64,000 nt of DNA, taken from NCBI RefSeq assembly GCF_052076105.1, contig NZ_CP197245.1:3906001-3970000 (forward strand), read 5' to 3'. Made by a program: the position numbers and the translations under genes. This document shows, in pieces, positions 15,573-23,913 of the stretch (positions within the stretch are counted from its first letter, which is position 1; each line of letters opens with the position of its first letter). Under the pieces are notes generated by a model. It saw nothing but the letters and a program-made list of their open reading frames with translations. It did no database searches and was not told the origin of the DNA. This DNA is from Tardiphaga sp052076105. Lineage in GTDB: Bacteria; Pseudomonadota; Alphaproteobacteria; Rhizobiales; Xanthobacteraceae.

Positions 15573-16310
15573 ATGAGCACATTCAGCACCACCCACGCCG
15601 CAGCGACGGACCTGTCGCAGCGAAGCACCGAAGCCGAATGGCTAGACGGTGCCGACGCAAGCCCGGAAGAGCTCGAGCTTGTGCTGCGCGACCTCGCCCG
15701 CTTCAACGGCGCGATGCTCGGGCACAGGGCGGTGATCGCCTGGCTGGACGCCGCCATCCAGCGGATACCTGAAGGCACCGAGCTCACGCTCGTCGATGTC
15801 GGTTGCGGCTATGGCGATCTGCTGCGGGCGATCCGCAGCTGGGCCGCCGGACGCGGCCGGCAGATCAAGCTGATCGGGCTCGATCTCAATCGTGAGACGG
15901 TCCGCATCGCGCGGTCGGCGACAGAAAACGATCTCAATATCGAATATCAGGTGATGGACATCTTCAATTTCATCCCGTCCTCCCCCATCGACTTCGTCGT
16001 CAGCAGCCTGCTCACGCATCATATGTCCGACGAGATGATCGTGACGTTCCTGCGCTGGATGGAGAGGAACGCGCGGCGCGGCTGGATGATCTACGACCTT
16101 CAGCGCCACCGGGTGCCGTTCCATTTCATCAGCCTGATGGGCCGGCTGACGCGGCTGCATCCCATTGTCATTCACGACGGCCGGATCTCGGTTGCGAGGG
16201 CCCTCACCCGCGCGGAATGGACCGCACGGCTACACGATGCCGGGATCGCGCCACGCGCGGTGCGCCTGCGATGGTTCCTGTTCCGCTTCGTGATCGGACG
16301 TGTGCGATGA
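15573..16310 (+). CDS. Class I SAM-dependent methyltransferase
   Basis: A 245-residue methyltransferase. Motif I is 'LVDVGCGYGD' (about 72-81), followed by the acidic end of strand 2 ('IGLDLN', about 99-104) and the motif II/post-I region 'VMDIFNF' before 'IDFVVSSLLTHHM'. The N-terminal 45 residues are acidic and helical. It starts 5 bp after the polyketide synthase stop and its own stop overlaps the next start (ATGA), so it is part of the pathway operon. It probably O- or C-methylates the polyketide product; the site cannot be deduced. Confidence 0.87.
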   Translation: MSTFSTTHAAATDLSQRSTEAEWLDGADASPEELELVLRDLARFNGAMLGHRAVIAWLDAAIQRIPEGTELTLVDVGCGYGDLLRAIRSWAAGRGRQIKLIGLDLNRETVRIARSATENDLNIEYQVMDIFNFIPSSPIDFVVSSLLTHHMSDEMIVTFLRWMERNARRGWMIYDLQRHRVPFHFISLMGRLTRLHPIVIHDGRISVARALTRAEWTARLHDAGIAPRAVRLRWFLFRFVIGRVR

Positions 16311-17455
16311 TCCAGGTCGAGACAATCGTCATCGGCGGCGGGCCGGCCGGCAGCGCGGTGGCCTGCGGTCTGGCCGGTCAAGGCCACGACGTCATGCTGA
16401 TCGAGCGCACGGCGACCTCCCAGCATAAGGTGTGCGGCGAATTTCTCAGCGTCGAGACACAGCTACTGCTACGGCGGCTGGGCGTCGATCCGCTGGCGCT
16501 CGGCGCGGTGCCGGTCGATGAAGTGGCATTGTATTCCTCGCACCGCGGCGTGACCTCGGCACTACCGTTTCGCGGGCTGTCGCTCTCGCGCTATCGTCTC
16601 GATGCCGCGCTACTGCGGCACGCTCATTTTTGCGGTGCACGCCTGCATCGCGACGTGACGGTGAAAACGGCGAGACCCGATGGATCCGGCTGGCTGGTCG
16701 TGTGCGACAACGGCCACACAGTCGGTTGCCGGAACCTCGTGCTAGCCACCGGCAAGCTGGGTCTGCGCGGCATCGACGACACGCGCGACGGCTCGCAGGT
16801 CGGGTTGAAAATGCACCTGCGGCCCGCCCCCGACATTCGCCGAGCGCTCGAGGGCCGGGTCGAGCTTTACTTTCTGGAGGCCAGTTATATCGGCCTCGAA
16901 CTGGTCGAAGACGGTATCGTCAACCTCTGCATGGTGCTGCCAGGTGAAACCATGAGCCAGTTCGGATCCGGCTGGCCAGCGCTACGCAACCATGTGGCGA
17001 CGGCGCTTCCCGCATTGGCCGAGCGGCTGGTAGACGCCGAGCCGCTGTGGGACAAGCCGAAGGCAGTCGTCTGTCCCAGCGGCGGGCATCTTCATCGCGA
17101 GCGAAACGCTGCAGCCTATCGAGTGGGCGACCGTCTCGCCCACATCCCGCCCTTCACCGGCGACGGCCTTGCCATCGCCCTTGGATCGGCCGCGCTGGCA
17201 GTCGCTCATATCCGGGAGAGGCTTTCACCCGACGTGTATCTGGCGGCCGCGCGAAAACTCATTGCCGGACCGATCCGGCTGGCGAGCATCGTCTCCTGCC
17301 TTGCCGGACATCGCATCAGCCGAAACCTGATGTTCGCCGCGGCCACGCGCGGCCCGGGCCTGATCAGCTCGATCGTCCGCCGCACCCGGTTGACCCACGC
17401 GATGGATGGCCTTGACACTGCCGTGCTGCCGGCCCCACCGCTCGTGAACCCATGA
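16307..17455 (+). CDS. FAD-dependent oxidoreductase (geranylgeranyl-reductase/hydroxylase type)
   Basis: A 382-residue flavoprotein. The N-terminal Rossmann motif is 'VIGGGPAGSAVA' (about 8-19), a 'KVCGEFLSVE' segment (about 43-52) follows the pattern of geranylgeranyl reductase-like and p-hydroxybenzoate hydroxylase-like oxidoreductases, and 'RVGDRLAHIPPFTGDGLAIAL' in part gives the second FAD contact (GD, about 275-290). The start ATG overlaps the methyltransferase stop, and the MFS gene starts inside its stop, so translation is coupled. The likely role is hydroxylation or reduction of the polyketide, as in quinone-forming phenolic lipid pathways. This is inferred from operon context. Confidence 0.86.
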   Translation: MIQVETIVIGGGPAGSAVACGLAGQGHDVMLIERTATSQHKVCGEFLSVETQLLLRRLGVDPLALGAVPVDEVALYSSHRGVTSALPFRGLSLSRYRLDAALLRHAHFCGARLHRDVTVKTARPDGSGWLVVCDNGHTVGCRNLVLATGKLGLRGIDDTRDGSQVGLKMHLRPAPDIRRALEGRVELYFLEASYIGLELVEDGIVNLCMVLPGETMSQFGSGWPALRNHVATALPALAERLVDAEPLWDKPKAVVCPSGGHLHRERNAAAYRVGDRLAHIPPFTGDGLAIALGSAALAVAHIRERLSPDVYLAAARKLIAGPIRLASIVSCLAGHRISRNLMFAAATRGPGLISSIVRRTRLTHAMDGLDTAVLPAPPLVNP

Positions 17456-18990
17456 CGACCCTGCGTACCGAACTGCCCCTCGCTGACACCCGCACGTGGT
17501 TTGGCTTTGTCCTGATGTGCCTTGGGATGTTCATGGCGATCCTCGACATTCAGGTGGTAGCAACATCGCTGCCGACCATTCAGAATGCCCTTGCCATCTC
17601 CCCGGAGACGATGAGCTGGATCCAGACCTCCTATTTGATTGCCGAGATCATAGCCATTCCTCTGACGGGCTGGCTAACGCATGTGCTCTCGATGCGCTTG
17701 CTGTTTGCCTCCGCCCTTGCGCTGTTCACGCTGGCGTCGATCGGCTGCGCCGCGAGCGGCACCTTCACCGCCCTCGTGTCGTTTCGTGTGCTGCAGGGAT
17801 TCGCGGGCGGCACGCTCATCCCAGCGGTGTTCGCCGCAGTCTTCCTGCTGTTCCCGCCGCGCAGCCAAGGTATCGCCACGACGATCGCCGGCATCGTGGC
17901 TGTGCTGGCGCCGACGGTCGGACCTGTGGTCGGCGGCTGGATCACGCAGACCTGGTCCTGGCACTGGCTGTTCCTGATTAATGTCGTTCCCGGGCTGATC
18001 GCTTGCATTGTGGCGCCTCCTCTGCTGCCCCGGCAGCAACTGAACTTTGGCGACGTTGCGGAAATCGATTGGCGGTCGCTAGTTCTGATGGCGATGTCGC
18101 TTGCCGCTCTGGAGATCGGACTGAAGCAGTCACCCCATGATGGCTGGGCGTCGACCACCTGCACGGGCCTGTTCACAATCAGTGCGCTCTGCGGCGGCCT
18201 ATTCGTACGACGCACATTGCGTGCTGCCCATCCTGTCGTGCAGCTTGGCCCGTTCCGAAACCGCTCGTTCGCGATCGGATGTGCGTTGAGCTTTTGCCTG
18301 GGTGCTGGCCTGTACGGCTCGGTCTATCTCATCCCGGTTTTTCTGGCTTACGTCAGGGGCAACGACGCCCTGCAGATTGGTTCGACGATGCTGGTAACCG
18401 GTGCCGCGCAACTGGCGATGTCGCCCATCGCCGTCGCGCTGGAACGGCGAATCAATGCGCGTTGGCTGACCGCAGCAGGTTTTGCAGTGTTTGGTATCGG
18501 ACTCGCCCTCAGCATGTTTCAGACACCCTACACCGATTTCAACCAGATGTTCTGGCCACAGATCGTACGCGGCATCGCCATCATGTTCTGCCTGTTGCCG
18601 CCGACCCGCCTTGCGTTGGGCTCCCTACCGGAAGCACAGGTGCCAGCAGCGAGCGGCCTGTTCAACCTGATGCGCAATCTGGGCGGCGCGATTGGCATCG
18701 CGCTGATTGACACCATCCTATATAGCCGCGCCCACATCTACGCCGATGCGTTGCAGATGCGGTTGTTATCGGGAGACGCCACGGCGGCAACGGCCATTGG
18801 CCTCGATCCCTCATTGCTGACAAGCGGTCTCTCCGGCCCACCCACTCCCGCCATGGAAGCCCTGGTCCGGCCTATGATCGAAAAGGCGGCTTTTGTCTGG
18901 AGTGTGAACGATGCCTGGGCAATGCTGGCAGCGACCGCGTTGCTTGCCGTGCTGCTGGTGCCATTCGCATGGGGCAGGCGTGAGCGGTAG
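17452..18990 (+). CDS. MFS transporter, DHA2 (EmrB/QacA) drug-efflux type
   Basis: A 512-residue major facilitator with about 14 membrane helices. Helix 1 holds 'MFMAILDIQVVATSLPTIQ' (about 22-42), the D1-type motif of the DHA2 family. 'SWIQTSYLIAEIIAIPLTGWL' in part follows, and motif C-like 'GPVVGGWI' (about 158-165) marks a proton-coupled antiporter. Length is normal. ATGA overlap with the flavoprotein gene shows it belongs to the polyketide operon. It most likely exports the product or gives self-resistance. Unlike emrAB systems there is no adaptor gene beside it. Confidence 0.92.
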   Translation: MTTLRTELPLADTRTWFGFVLMCLGMFMAILDIQVVATSLPTIQNALAISPETMSWIQTSYLIAEIIAIPLTGWLTHVLSMRLLFASALALFTLASIGCAASGTFTALVSFRVLQGFAGGTLIPAVFAAVFLLFPPRSQGIATTIAGIVAVLAPTVGPVVGGWITQTWSWHWLFLINVVPGLIACIVAPPLLPRQQLNFGDVAEIDWRSLVLMAMSLAALEIGLKQSPHDGWASTTCTGLFTISALCGGLFVRRTLRAAHPVVQLGPFRNRSFAIGCALSFCLGAGLYGSVYLIPVFLAYVRGNDALQIGSTMLVTGAAQLAMSPIAVALERRINARWLTAAGFAVFGIGLALSMFQTPYTDFNQMFWPQIVRGIAIMFCLLPPTRLALGSLPEAQVPAASGLFNLMRNLGGAIGIALIDTILYSRAHIYADALQMRLLSGDATAATAIGLDPSLLTSGLSGPPTPAMEALVRPMIEKAAFVWSVNDAWAMLAATALLAVLLVPFAWGRRER

Positions 18991-19125
18991 TTCACCCCAA
19001 GCGAGCGGCGTTGCCGCCGCCATCCCGAGAAGCGAAAGAAGCGCCTCTCGGCGCCACTTTTTCAAGATGATCTCGTTTCCGCACAAGAGATTTTATTGAC
19101 CGGGCCGTGCCGCTCGCGAAGGAGC

Positions 19126-19425
19126 TCAGTACCGGGCACGCCACCCGTTAGGCGTTCGCTCATAACTACCGCGGAAATCGATGTTCTCCACGCAGTTGGC
19201 GTGCATGTCGGCCGCGGCCTGCAGACATTCCTGATAATCATAGTAGCTGCAGATCTGCGGCGCGCCCCCTGGACCATTGGATGAGCCTGGCAACAGACAG
19301 AACGGCGACGCATCACGGTGCAGTGGCGTGGCTTCAGCAGGTTGCGATCTCAGCGCTGTAAATGAAAGCGCGACGGCAACGGCAAAGACCGCGGTGAGAC
19401 ACCTGGATTGTCGATCGAAAATCAT
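19126..19425 (-). CDS. DUF3551 family small secreted protein
   Basis: A 99-residue exported protein with a signal peptide (about 1-31), and a Cys-containing mature part including 'QICSYYDYQECLQAAADM' and 'ENIDFRGSY', characteristic of DUF3551, a family abundant in Bradyrhizobium and relatives. Function unknown. Two ATGs occur in tandem (19428, 19425), and the second has the better spacing from GGAG. The gene is convergent with the MFS gene. The shared palindrome (site F) with a perfect CTATCT hexamer lies about 190 bp upstream, implying membership in the same local regulon. Confidence 0.82.
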   Translation of the reverse strand: MIFDRQSRCLTAVFAVAVALSFTALRSQPAEATPLHRDASPFCLLPGSSNGPGGAPQICSYYDYQECLQAAADMHANCVENIDFRGSYERTPNGWRARY

Positions 19426-19590
19426 CATTCATCTCCATCTGCTGTGAACCTCAAAGCATGCCACTCGCGGTCCCGTCGATCGGGAAATCGCGATTGCAAA
19501 ACCTGCGAGACGGGCAGCCGAGGGTTACGTTTCCGAGATCATCGTGCGCTGGAAATTCAAGATTGGCTTCGCACAGGTCCCATACCGAGG

Positions 19591-19633
19591 AGATAGGAAA
19601 TTTTTTGTATTTCACGAATAAATACGTGTTTAA
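19591..19633 (-). promoter_or_regulatory. Palindrome F and putative -10 upstream of the DUF3551 gene
   Basis: ATAAAT-ACGT-GTTTAA (19618-19633) followed on the minus strand by 21 bp and CTATCT (19596-19591). Hexamer and spacing equal those at sites B and E. The leader to the DUF3551 gene would be about 160 nt. The rest of the 19429-19841 gap shows no gene I can support. Confidence 0.62.
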
Positions 19634-19841
19634 CTTTCGAAGGGGCTCGGAGCGCCCCCCCGATCGACGTTCCGAATGAAGGTCTGACTGATGGCGGGAA
19701 ATCGGCCTCTCGAACTTTCCGCAATCCATCCGAGCTATTTTTGCGTGATGTTATGTAAGGTTTTCTCACCCTTCAAAAGAAATCGCGGGCAAAGATATCT
19801 CCCTGCCCACGACGCTCAATTCCCAGAGTTATCTGCTCGGT

Positions 19842-21068
19842 CTACTTCTTGCTCATCACCATCGGGCATGCGCTCGCTGAGAGCGGCGAGAACGCGTCTT
19901 CCCCCTTCACCGTAGCGAGGATCCTGAACACGTCATAGCTATCGGTGACCTCGGAGGGCTTCTTGACCTCGGCGAGATACATGTCGTGGACCATCAGATT
20001 GTCCGGACGCAGCTTCCCGTTGCGTAGGAAGGCATCGTCAAAGGTACGCCCCTGCAAATCCTTGACCACGGCGGCAGGATCCTTGGTATTAGCAGCCTCC
20101 ACCGACTTGATGTAGTTCAGCGTCGACGAATAGACACCGGCTTGCATCATGCTCGGCGGCTTGCCCATCTTGGCGGCGTAGCGTTTGGAGAATGCACGCG
20201 TACGGTCGTCCATGTTCCAATAGAATCCAGACGTCACCAGCAGGCCTTGTGCGCTCTTCAATCCGACGCTTCGGATGTCATTCACGTCGATCAAGAGCGC
20301 AATCATCTTCTGATCGCCGCCCATCAAACCGAATTCTTCCGCCTGCTTGATGGCGTTCTGCGTGTCGCTGCCGGCATTGGCAATGGCGATGACCTTGGCG
20401 CCCGACGACTTGGCCGTCAGAAGCTGCGAGGAGAAATCCGCCGTGTTGATCGGATGCGGCGCACGGCCAAGCGCCTTGCCGCCGCCCTTCACGGCAACTT
20501 CCGTCACATCACGCTCGAGCGCCTGACCAAAGGCATAATCCGCAACAACGAAGAACCATGTGTCGCCACCGCGCTGAAGCATTGCCTTGCCAGCGACATT
20601 GGCCAGCGCATAAGTGTTGTAGGTCCACTGAATGAAATTCGGCGAACAGAACTTGCCACTGAGATCCGCCGAACCACCTGCCGATGTGATGAACATCTTG
20701 TTGCGGTCCTTGGCGAAAGTCTGCACGGCGATGCAAACAGACGACACCGGCACGTCGAGAATGACGTCGACGCCTTCCTGATCATACCACTGGCGTGCAA
20801 TATTGCCGCCGACATCGGGCTTGTTGAGATGGTCGGCCTGGATCAGCTCGATCGTCTTGCCGAGCGCCTTGCCGCCGCATTCCTCGATCGCGAGCTGCGC
20901 TGCCGCCACCGAACCCTGCCCGCCATTATCAGCGAACAGGCCCGTCATGTCGGACAGCACACCGAACTTCAGCGGCGTATCCGCCGCGGCACGAACGATC
21001 GCCGGAGAAAAAACAGCAGCGCTGACACCAGTCGCACCGAGGCCAGCCAGGAACGTACGTCGCTTCAT
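19842..21068 (-). CDS. ABC transporter substrate-binding protein (branched-chain type, Tat-like signal)
   Basis: A 408-residue periplasmic binding protein of the Peripl_BP_6 (LivJ-like) family. The signal reads 'MKRRTFLAGLGATG' with hydrophobic core to about residue 30, Tat-like although with RR-T. The mature part starts 'TPLKFGVLSDMTGLFADNGGQG', in part the first strand and ligand loop of the fold. The ATG at 21068 has GGGAGGA 8 bp upstream, and the longer frame starts 36 codons earlier without one. It ends the operon DUF1446-DUF4387-SBP, separated by 61 bp. The ligand may be the substrate of the DUF1446 pathway. No permease genes are in this operon. Confidence 0.9.
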   Translation of the reverse strand: MKRRTFLAGLGATGVSAAVFSPAIVRAAADTPLKFGVLSDMTGLFADNGGQGSVAAAQLAIEECGGKALGKTIELIQADHLNKPDVGGNIARQWYDQEGVDVILDVPVSSVCIAVQTFAKDRNKMFITSAGGSADLSGKFCSPNFIQWTYNTYALANVAGKAMLQRGGDTWFFVVADYAFGQALERDVTEVAVKGGGKALGRAPHPINTADFSSQLLTAKSSGAKVIAIANAGSDTQNAIKQAEEFGLMGGDQKMIALLIDVNDIRSVGLKSAQGLLVTSGFYWNMDDRTRAFSKRYAAKMGKPPSMMQAGVYSSTLNYIKSVEAANTKDPAAVVKDLQGRTFDDAFLRNGKLRPDNLMVHDMYLAEVKKPSEVTDSYDVFRILATVKGEDAFSPLSASACPMVMSKK

Positions 21069-21129
21069 CAATAATCCTCCCGTTTTGGTTTTTTGGTATG
21101 AGTGTATCGTCGTCCTGTTGTGACGAAGA

Positions 21130-21465
21130 TCATGGTGAGCCGGATGACGCCCCTTTGTCCGGCAGCTCGAATTCAAGCAGCGCAGAGCTCAATGATTTTC
21201 CGTGCATATCCAACGCGAGCGACCTCACCACGCCGCCGCCTAGCGCACCCGTCAGTACGAAGTTCAGGGCGCCGAGCGCCGGCAGTTCATAGCGCGTGAC
21301 GGTGCCGGTGATGGCATCGCCGAAATGATCCGCAACGAAATCAGCGGTCACATGCTCGGCCAGGAACGCGAAGTCTTCGGGATCGAAAGCAATGACGGAG
21401 ATATTGGACGTGTCGCCCTTGTCGCCACTGCGTGAGTGCGCGACCTGATGGAGTTTCACTGTCAT
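21130..21465 (-). CDS. DUF4387 family protein
   Basis: A 111-residue protein beginning 'MTVKLHQVAHSRSGDKGDTSNI', in part the highly conserved DUF4387 N-terminus. This domain often occurs fused to, or directly after, DUF1446 (AtuA-like) proteins. Here it is a separate gene whose ATG overlaps the DUF1446 stop by 4 bp, so the two are coupled. Function is not established; the pair is associated with degradation of acyclic terpenes or similar branched acids. Confidence 0.88.
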   Translation of the reverse strand: MTVKLHQVAHSRSGDKGDTSNISVIAFDPEDFAFLAEHVTADFVADHFGDAITGTVTRYELPALGALNFVLTGALGGGVVRSLALDMHGKSLSSALLEFELPDKGASSGSP

Positions 21466-22796
21466 GCCTCCATGAACGTGACTGATGGCGTCACGACACT
21501 CTCCGGCAATAGGGCTGACGCAACCCCAACGATCTCGCGGGCCGATTTCCAGGCCCCGCCACCGCCCGCCGGACCATTGGTGTAGAGCGTCTCGACCTCG
21601 TTGCCGATCTTCACCGCCTCTGCGAGAGTGTCTGTGCGCCCCGCGACGCGGATGCGGACTTCATAGGGATCACGGCCCTCAGCCAAGGCGTCACCATGCA
21701 GCGCATTGACGCCGATCAGGTCGAACCGGCTCTCCGTCATCTTCACGCCGGTGAGCGCGAGACGTTCACGCACGATGTCGAGTGCAAGCCGCCCGCGCGC
21801 CACGGCATTGGCGCCAGCATAGGAGATCTCGCCCTCGCCGATATAGCTGTCGAGATAGCCGATCGAGGTCTTCAGCAGGCCGGTCTTAGGCGTACCGCTT
21901 CCGCCTGTGACATGGATGCGATCAGGACCAACCTCCTCGACACGTACCCGCGAGAAATCGGCAAGCACATCCGGCTGATAGTAGCGCGTCGGATCGTGAA
22001 TTTCGTAGAGCAATTGCTCCGTTACCGTCGCACGGGTGATCTGGCCACCGGAGCCCGCGACCTTGGTGACGACGAGATCGCCATCCTCGCGCACCTCGCC
22101 GATGGGAAAGCCAAGCCGCGCGAGACCCTGCACATCCTTCACACCGGGGTCGGCGAAATAGCCGCCGGTGATCTGGCCGGCGCATTCCAGGAGATGGCCG
22201 ACCATGGTCCCCTTGCCGAGCAGGTCCCAGTCATCCATCGCCCAGCCAAATTCATGCACCAGCGGCCCGAGAAACAGCGCGGGATCGGCCGCACGGCCGG
22301 TGATGACGACATCGGCGCCGCCGGCAAGCGCTTCAGCGATCGGGGCCGCGCCTGTGTAGGCATTGGCCGAGATCACGCGATTACCGAGCGCCTTGACGGA
22401 GCCGCCTTCGTCCAGCACGACGTCGGACGTGCGCACCTGCTCCAGCACATCATCGCCGGTCACGGCCGCAACCTTGAGGCCGGTCAATCCCAACACCCTG
22501 GCGATATCACGCGTTGCCTGCGCTGCCGCGACAGGATTGGCCGCGCCCATATTGGTGATGACCTTGACGCCATTCTTCCGGCAGATCGGGAGCACCGCCT
22601 TCATGCGATCAGCCAGCAGCGGATCGAAGCCGCCATGCGAGTCCTTCAGCCGATCCTGCTGGGCCAACGCGATGGTGCGTTCGGCCAGGCATTCGAAGAC
22701 GAGATAATCGAGGTTGCCACTTTCGGCGAGCTCGATCGCCGGTTCGATCCGGTCACCGGAATAGCCGGCACCAGATCCAATCCTGATGGTGCGCAC
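21462..22796 (-). CDS. DUF1446 / acyclic terpene utilisation AtuA-like protein
   Basis: A 444-residue cytosolic protein. It begins 'RIGSGAGYSGDRIEPAIELAE' in part, the DUF1446 signature, and carries 'TNMGAANPVAAA' (about 82-93) and 'VITGRAADPALFLGPL' (about 170-185), typical of the family. AtuA of Pseudomonas belongs to the citronellol/geraniol pathway, but homologues are widespread and the exact reaction is unproven. It heads an operon with DUF4387 and a binding-protein gene and is divergent from a LysR gene, which probably controls it. Confidence 0.88.
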   Translation of the reverse strand: MRTIRIGSGAGYSGDRIEPAIELAESGNLDYLVFECLAERTIALAQQDRLKDSHGGFDPLLADRMKAVLPICRKNGVKVITNMGAANPVAAAQATRDIARVLGLTGLKVAAVTGDDVLEQVRTSDVVLDEGGSVKALGNRVISANAYTGAAPIAEALAGGADVVITGRAADPALFLGPLVHEFGWAMDDWDLLGKGTMVGHLLECAGQITGGYFADPGVKDVQGLARLGFPIGEVREDGDLVVTKVAGSGGQITRATVTEQLLYEIHDPTRYYQPDVLADFSRVRVEEVGPDRIHVTGGSGTPKTGLLKTSIGYLDSYIGEGEISYAGANAVARGRLALDIVRERLALTGVKMTESRFDLIGVNALHGDALAEGRDPYEVRIRVAGRTDTLAEAVKIGNEVETLYTNGPAGGGGAWKSAREIVGVASALLPESVVTPSVTFMEA

Positions 22797-22952
22797 GAGC
22801 GGTTCTCCCTGGATCAGACTTGCCTGCAGTCACATCGCGAAGACGCGATCGCTGCATGTCATCTCCCGATCTCTTGTTGCGAACACGTCACGGGCCTGAA
22901 CAGGCGATCACACGCATGTCGCTTGTGGATATTGAAGCCAGAAGCTCTCCCA

Positions 22953-22987
22953 TATTCAATTGAATAAATTCTATCTCATTGATAGAA
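22953..22987. promoter_or_regulatory. Two dyads in the lysR/DUF1446 divergent gap
   Basis: TATTCAATTGAATA (22953-22966) is a perfect 14-bp palindrome. It is followed by TTCTATC-TCATT-GATAGAA (22969-22987), a 7-bp inverted repeat ending 8 bp before the lysR ATG. The pair is well placed for LysR binding and autoregulation. Confidence 0.55.
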
Positions 22988-22994
22988 ATTCACT

Positions 22995-23906
22995 ATGGAC
23001 GTAAATCTCCGGCAAATCCGCTCATTCGTCGTCGTCGCCCAGGCCGGTAGCTTCACGCGCGCCGCAGAGATGCTGCACCTGGCGCAGCCAACATTGACGG
23101 TTCAGATCAGGCGCCTGGAAGAGACGCTGGAAGTGAAGCTGTTCGATCGCAACACCCGCTCCGTCGAACTGACACGGGTCGGCCGCGAACTGCTGCCGGT
23201 GTTCCAGCGGATGATCAGGGATCTCGATGCGGTGGTCGTGGATACGCGCGATATCGCGGCCAAGCGCCGGGGCGTGGTGCGGATCGCGGCGCTCCCTTCG
23301 GTGGCCGCGGGCGCCCTGCCCGAGGCCATCAAGTCGTTTCGCGAGTTGCAGCCCGGCGCGTCCTTCGTCCTGAAGGACGTGATCGCCAACCGCGTTCTTG
23401 AACTTGTCCGCTCGGAGGATGTCGATCTCGGCATTATGGGCGGCACCATCACCGGCCACGATGTGGAAGTGCTGCTTGAGGTGCGCGACCGCATGCATGT
23501 GGTGTTTCCGGCAAAGCACCCGATCGGCGGCATCCGCAAGGTCACCATCGACGATCTAATGAAGTATCCGCTGGTGCTGATGGACCCCGCGACCAGCGTC
23601 CGTGCTGTCGTCGACAGTGCGTTCCTGAAAGCAGGACACATCGCGCAGCCGACCTGCGAGGCGACCTATATGATGACCGCCATCGCCATGGTGCGTGCGG
23701 GGCTTGGCATCACCATCCTGCCCGGCTCCGCGCGCGAGATCGGCGCGGAGCCCGATCTGCGGTCGCGGCAAATCGACGTCGCGAATTTCTCGCGCGCGAT
23801 CACCATCATCAAGAAGAGCGGCCGCACCCTGCCGCCGATCAGCGAAGCCTTTGGCGATCACCTCGCCAAATCAATCGGCGCGCAGCCATTGTTCGCGCGC
23901 CGATGA
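22995..23906 (+). CDS. LysR-family transcriptional regulator
   Basis: A 303-residue LysR regulator. The N-terminal winged helix begins 'MDVNLRQIRSFVVVAQAGSF' with the recognition helix in 'LHLAQPTLTVQIRRLEETL' (about 28-46). The co-inducer-binding domain spans about 90-295. Length is standard. It is divergent from the DUF1446 operon, with two dyads between, and convergent on the ABC importer operon end (8 bp apart). It most likely controls the DUF1446 operon in response to an unknown acid. Confidence 0.92.
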   Translation: MDVNLRQIRSFVVVAQAGSFTRAAEMLHLAQPTLTVQIRRLEETLEVKLFDRNTRSVELTRVGRELLPVFQRMIRDLDAVVVDTRDIAAKRRGVVRIAALPSVAAGALPEAIKSFRELQPGASFVLKDVIANRVLELVRSEDVDLGIMGGTITGHDVEVLLEVRDRMHVVFPAKHPIGGIRKVTIDDLMKYPLVLMDPATSVRAVVDSAFLKAGHIAQPTCEATYMMTAIAMVRAGLGITILPGSAREIGAEPDLRSRQIDVANFSRAITIIKKSGRTLPPISEAFGDHLAKSIGAQPLFARR

Positions 23907-23913
23907 TGCGCAA

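Noticed and set aside
14090..15787. A 565-codon minus-strand open frame
   Set aside because: Antisense to the type III polyketide synthase, whose catalytic triad is intact. It also runs through two operators. Only the small DUF305-like stretch in a different frame has protein-like similarity.
22953..22987. Transposon terminal inverted repeats
   Set aside because: The two short dyads lie next to each other in a regulator gap, with no transposase or target duplication.
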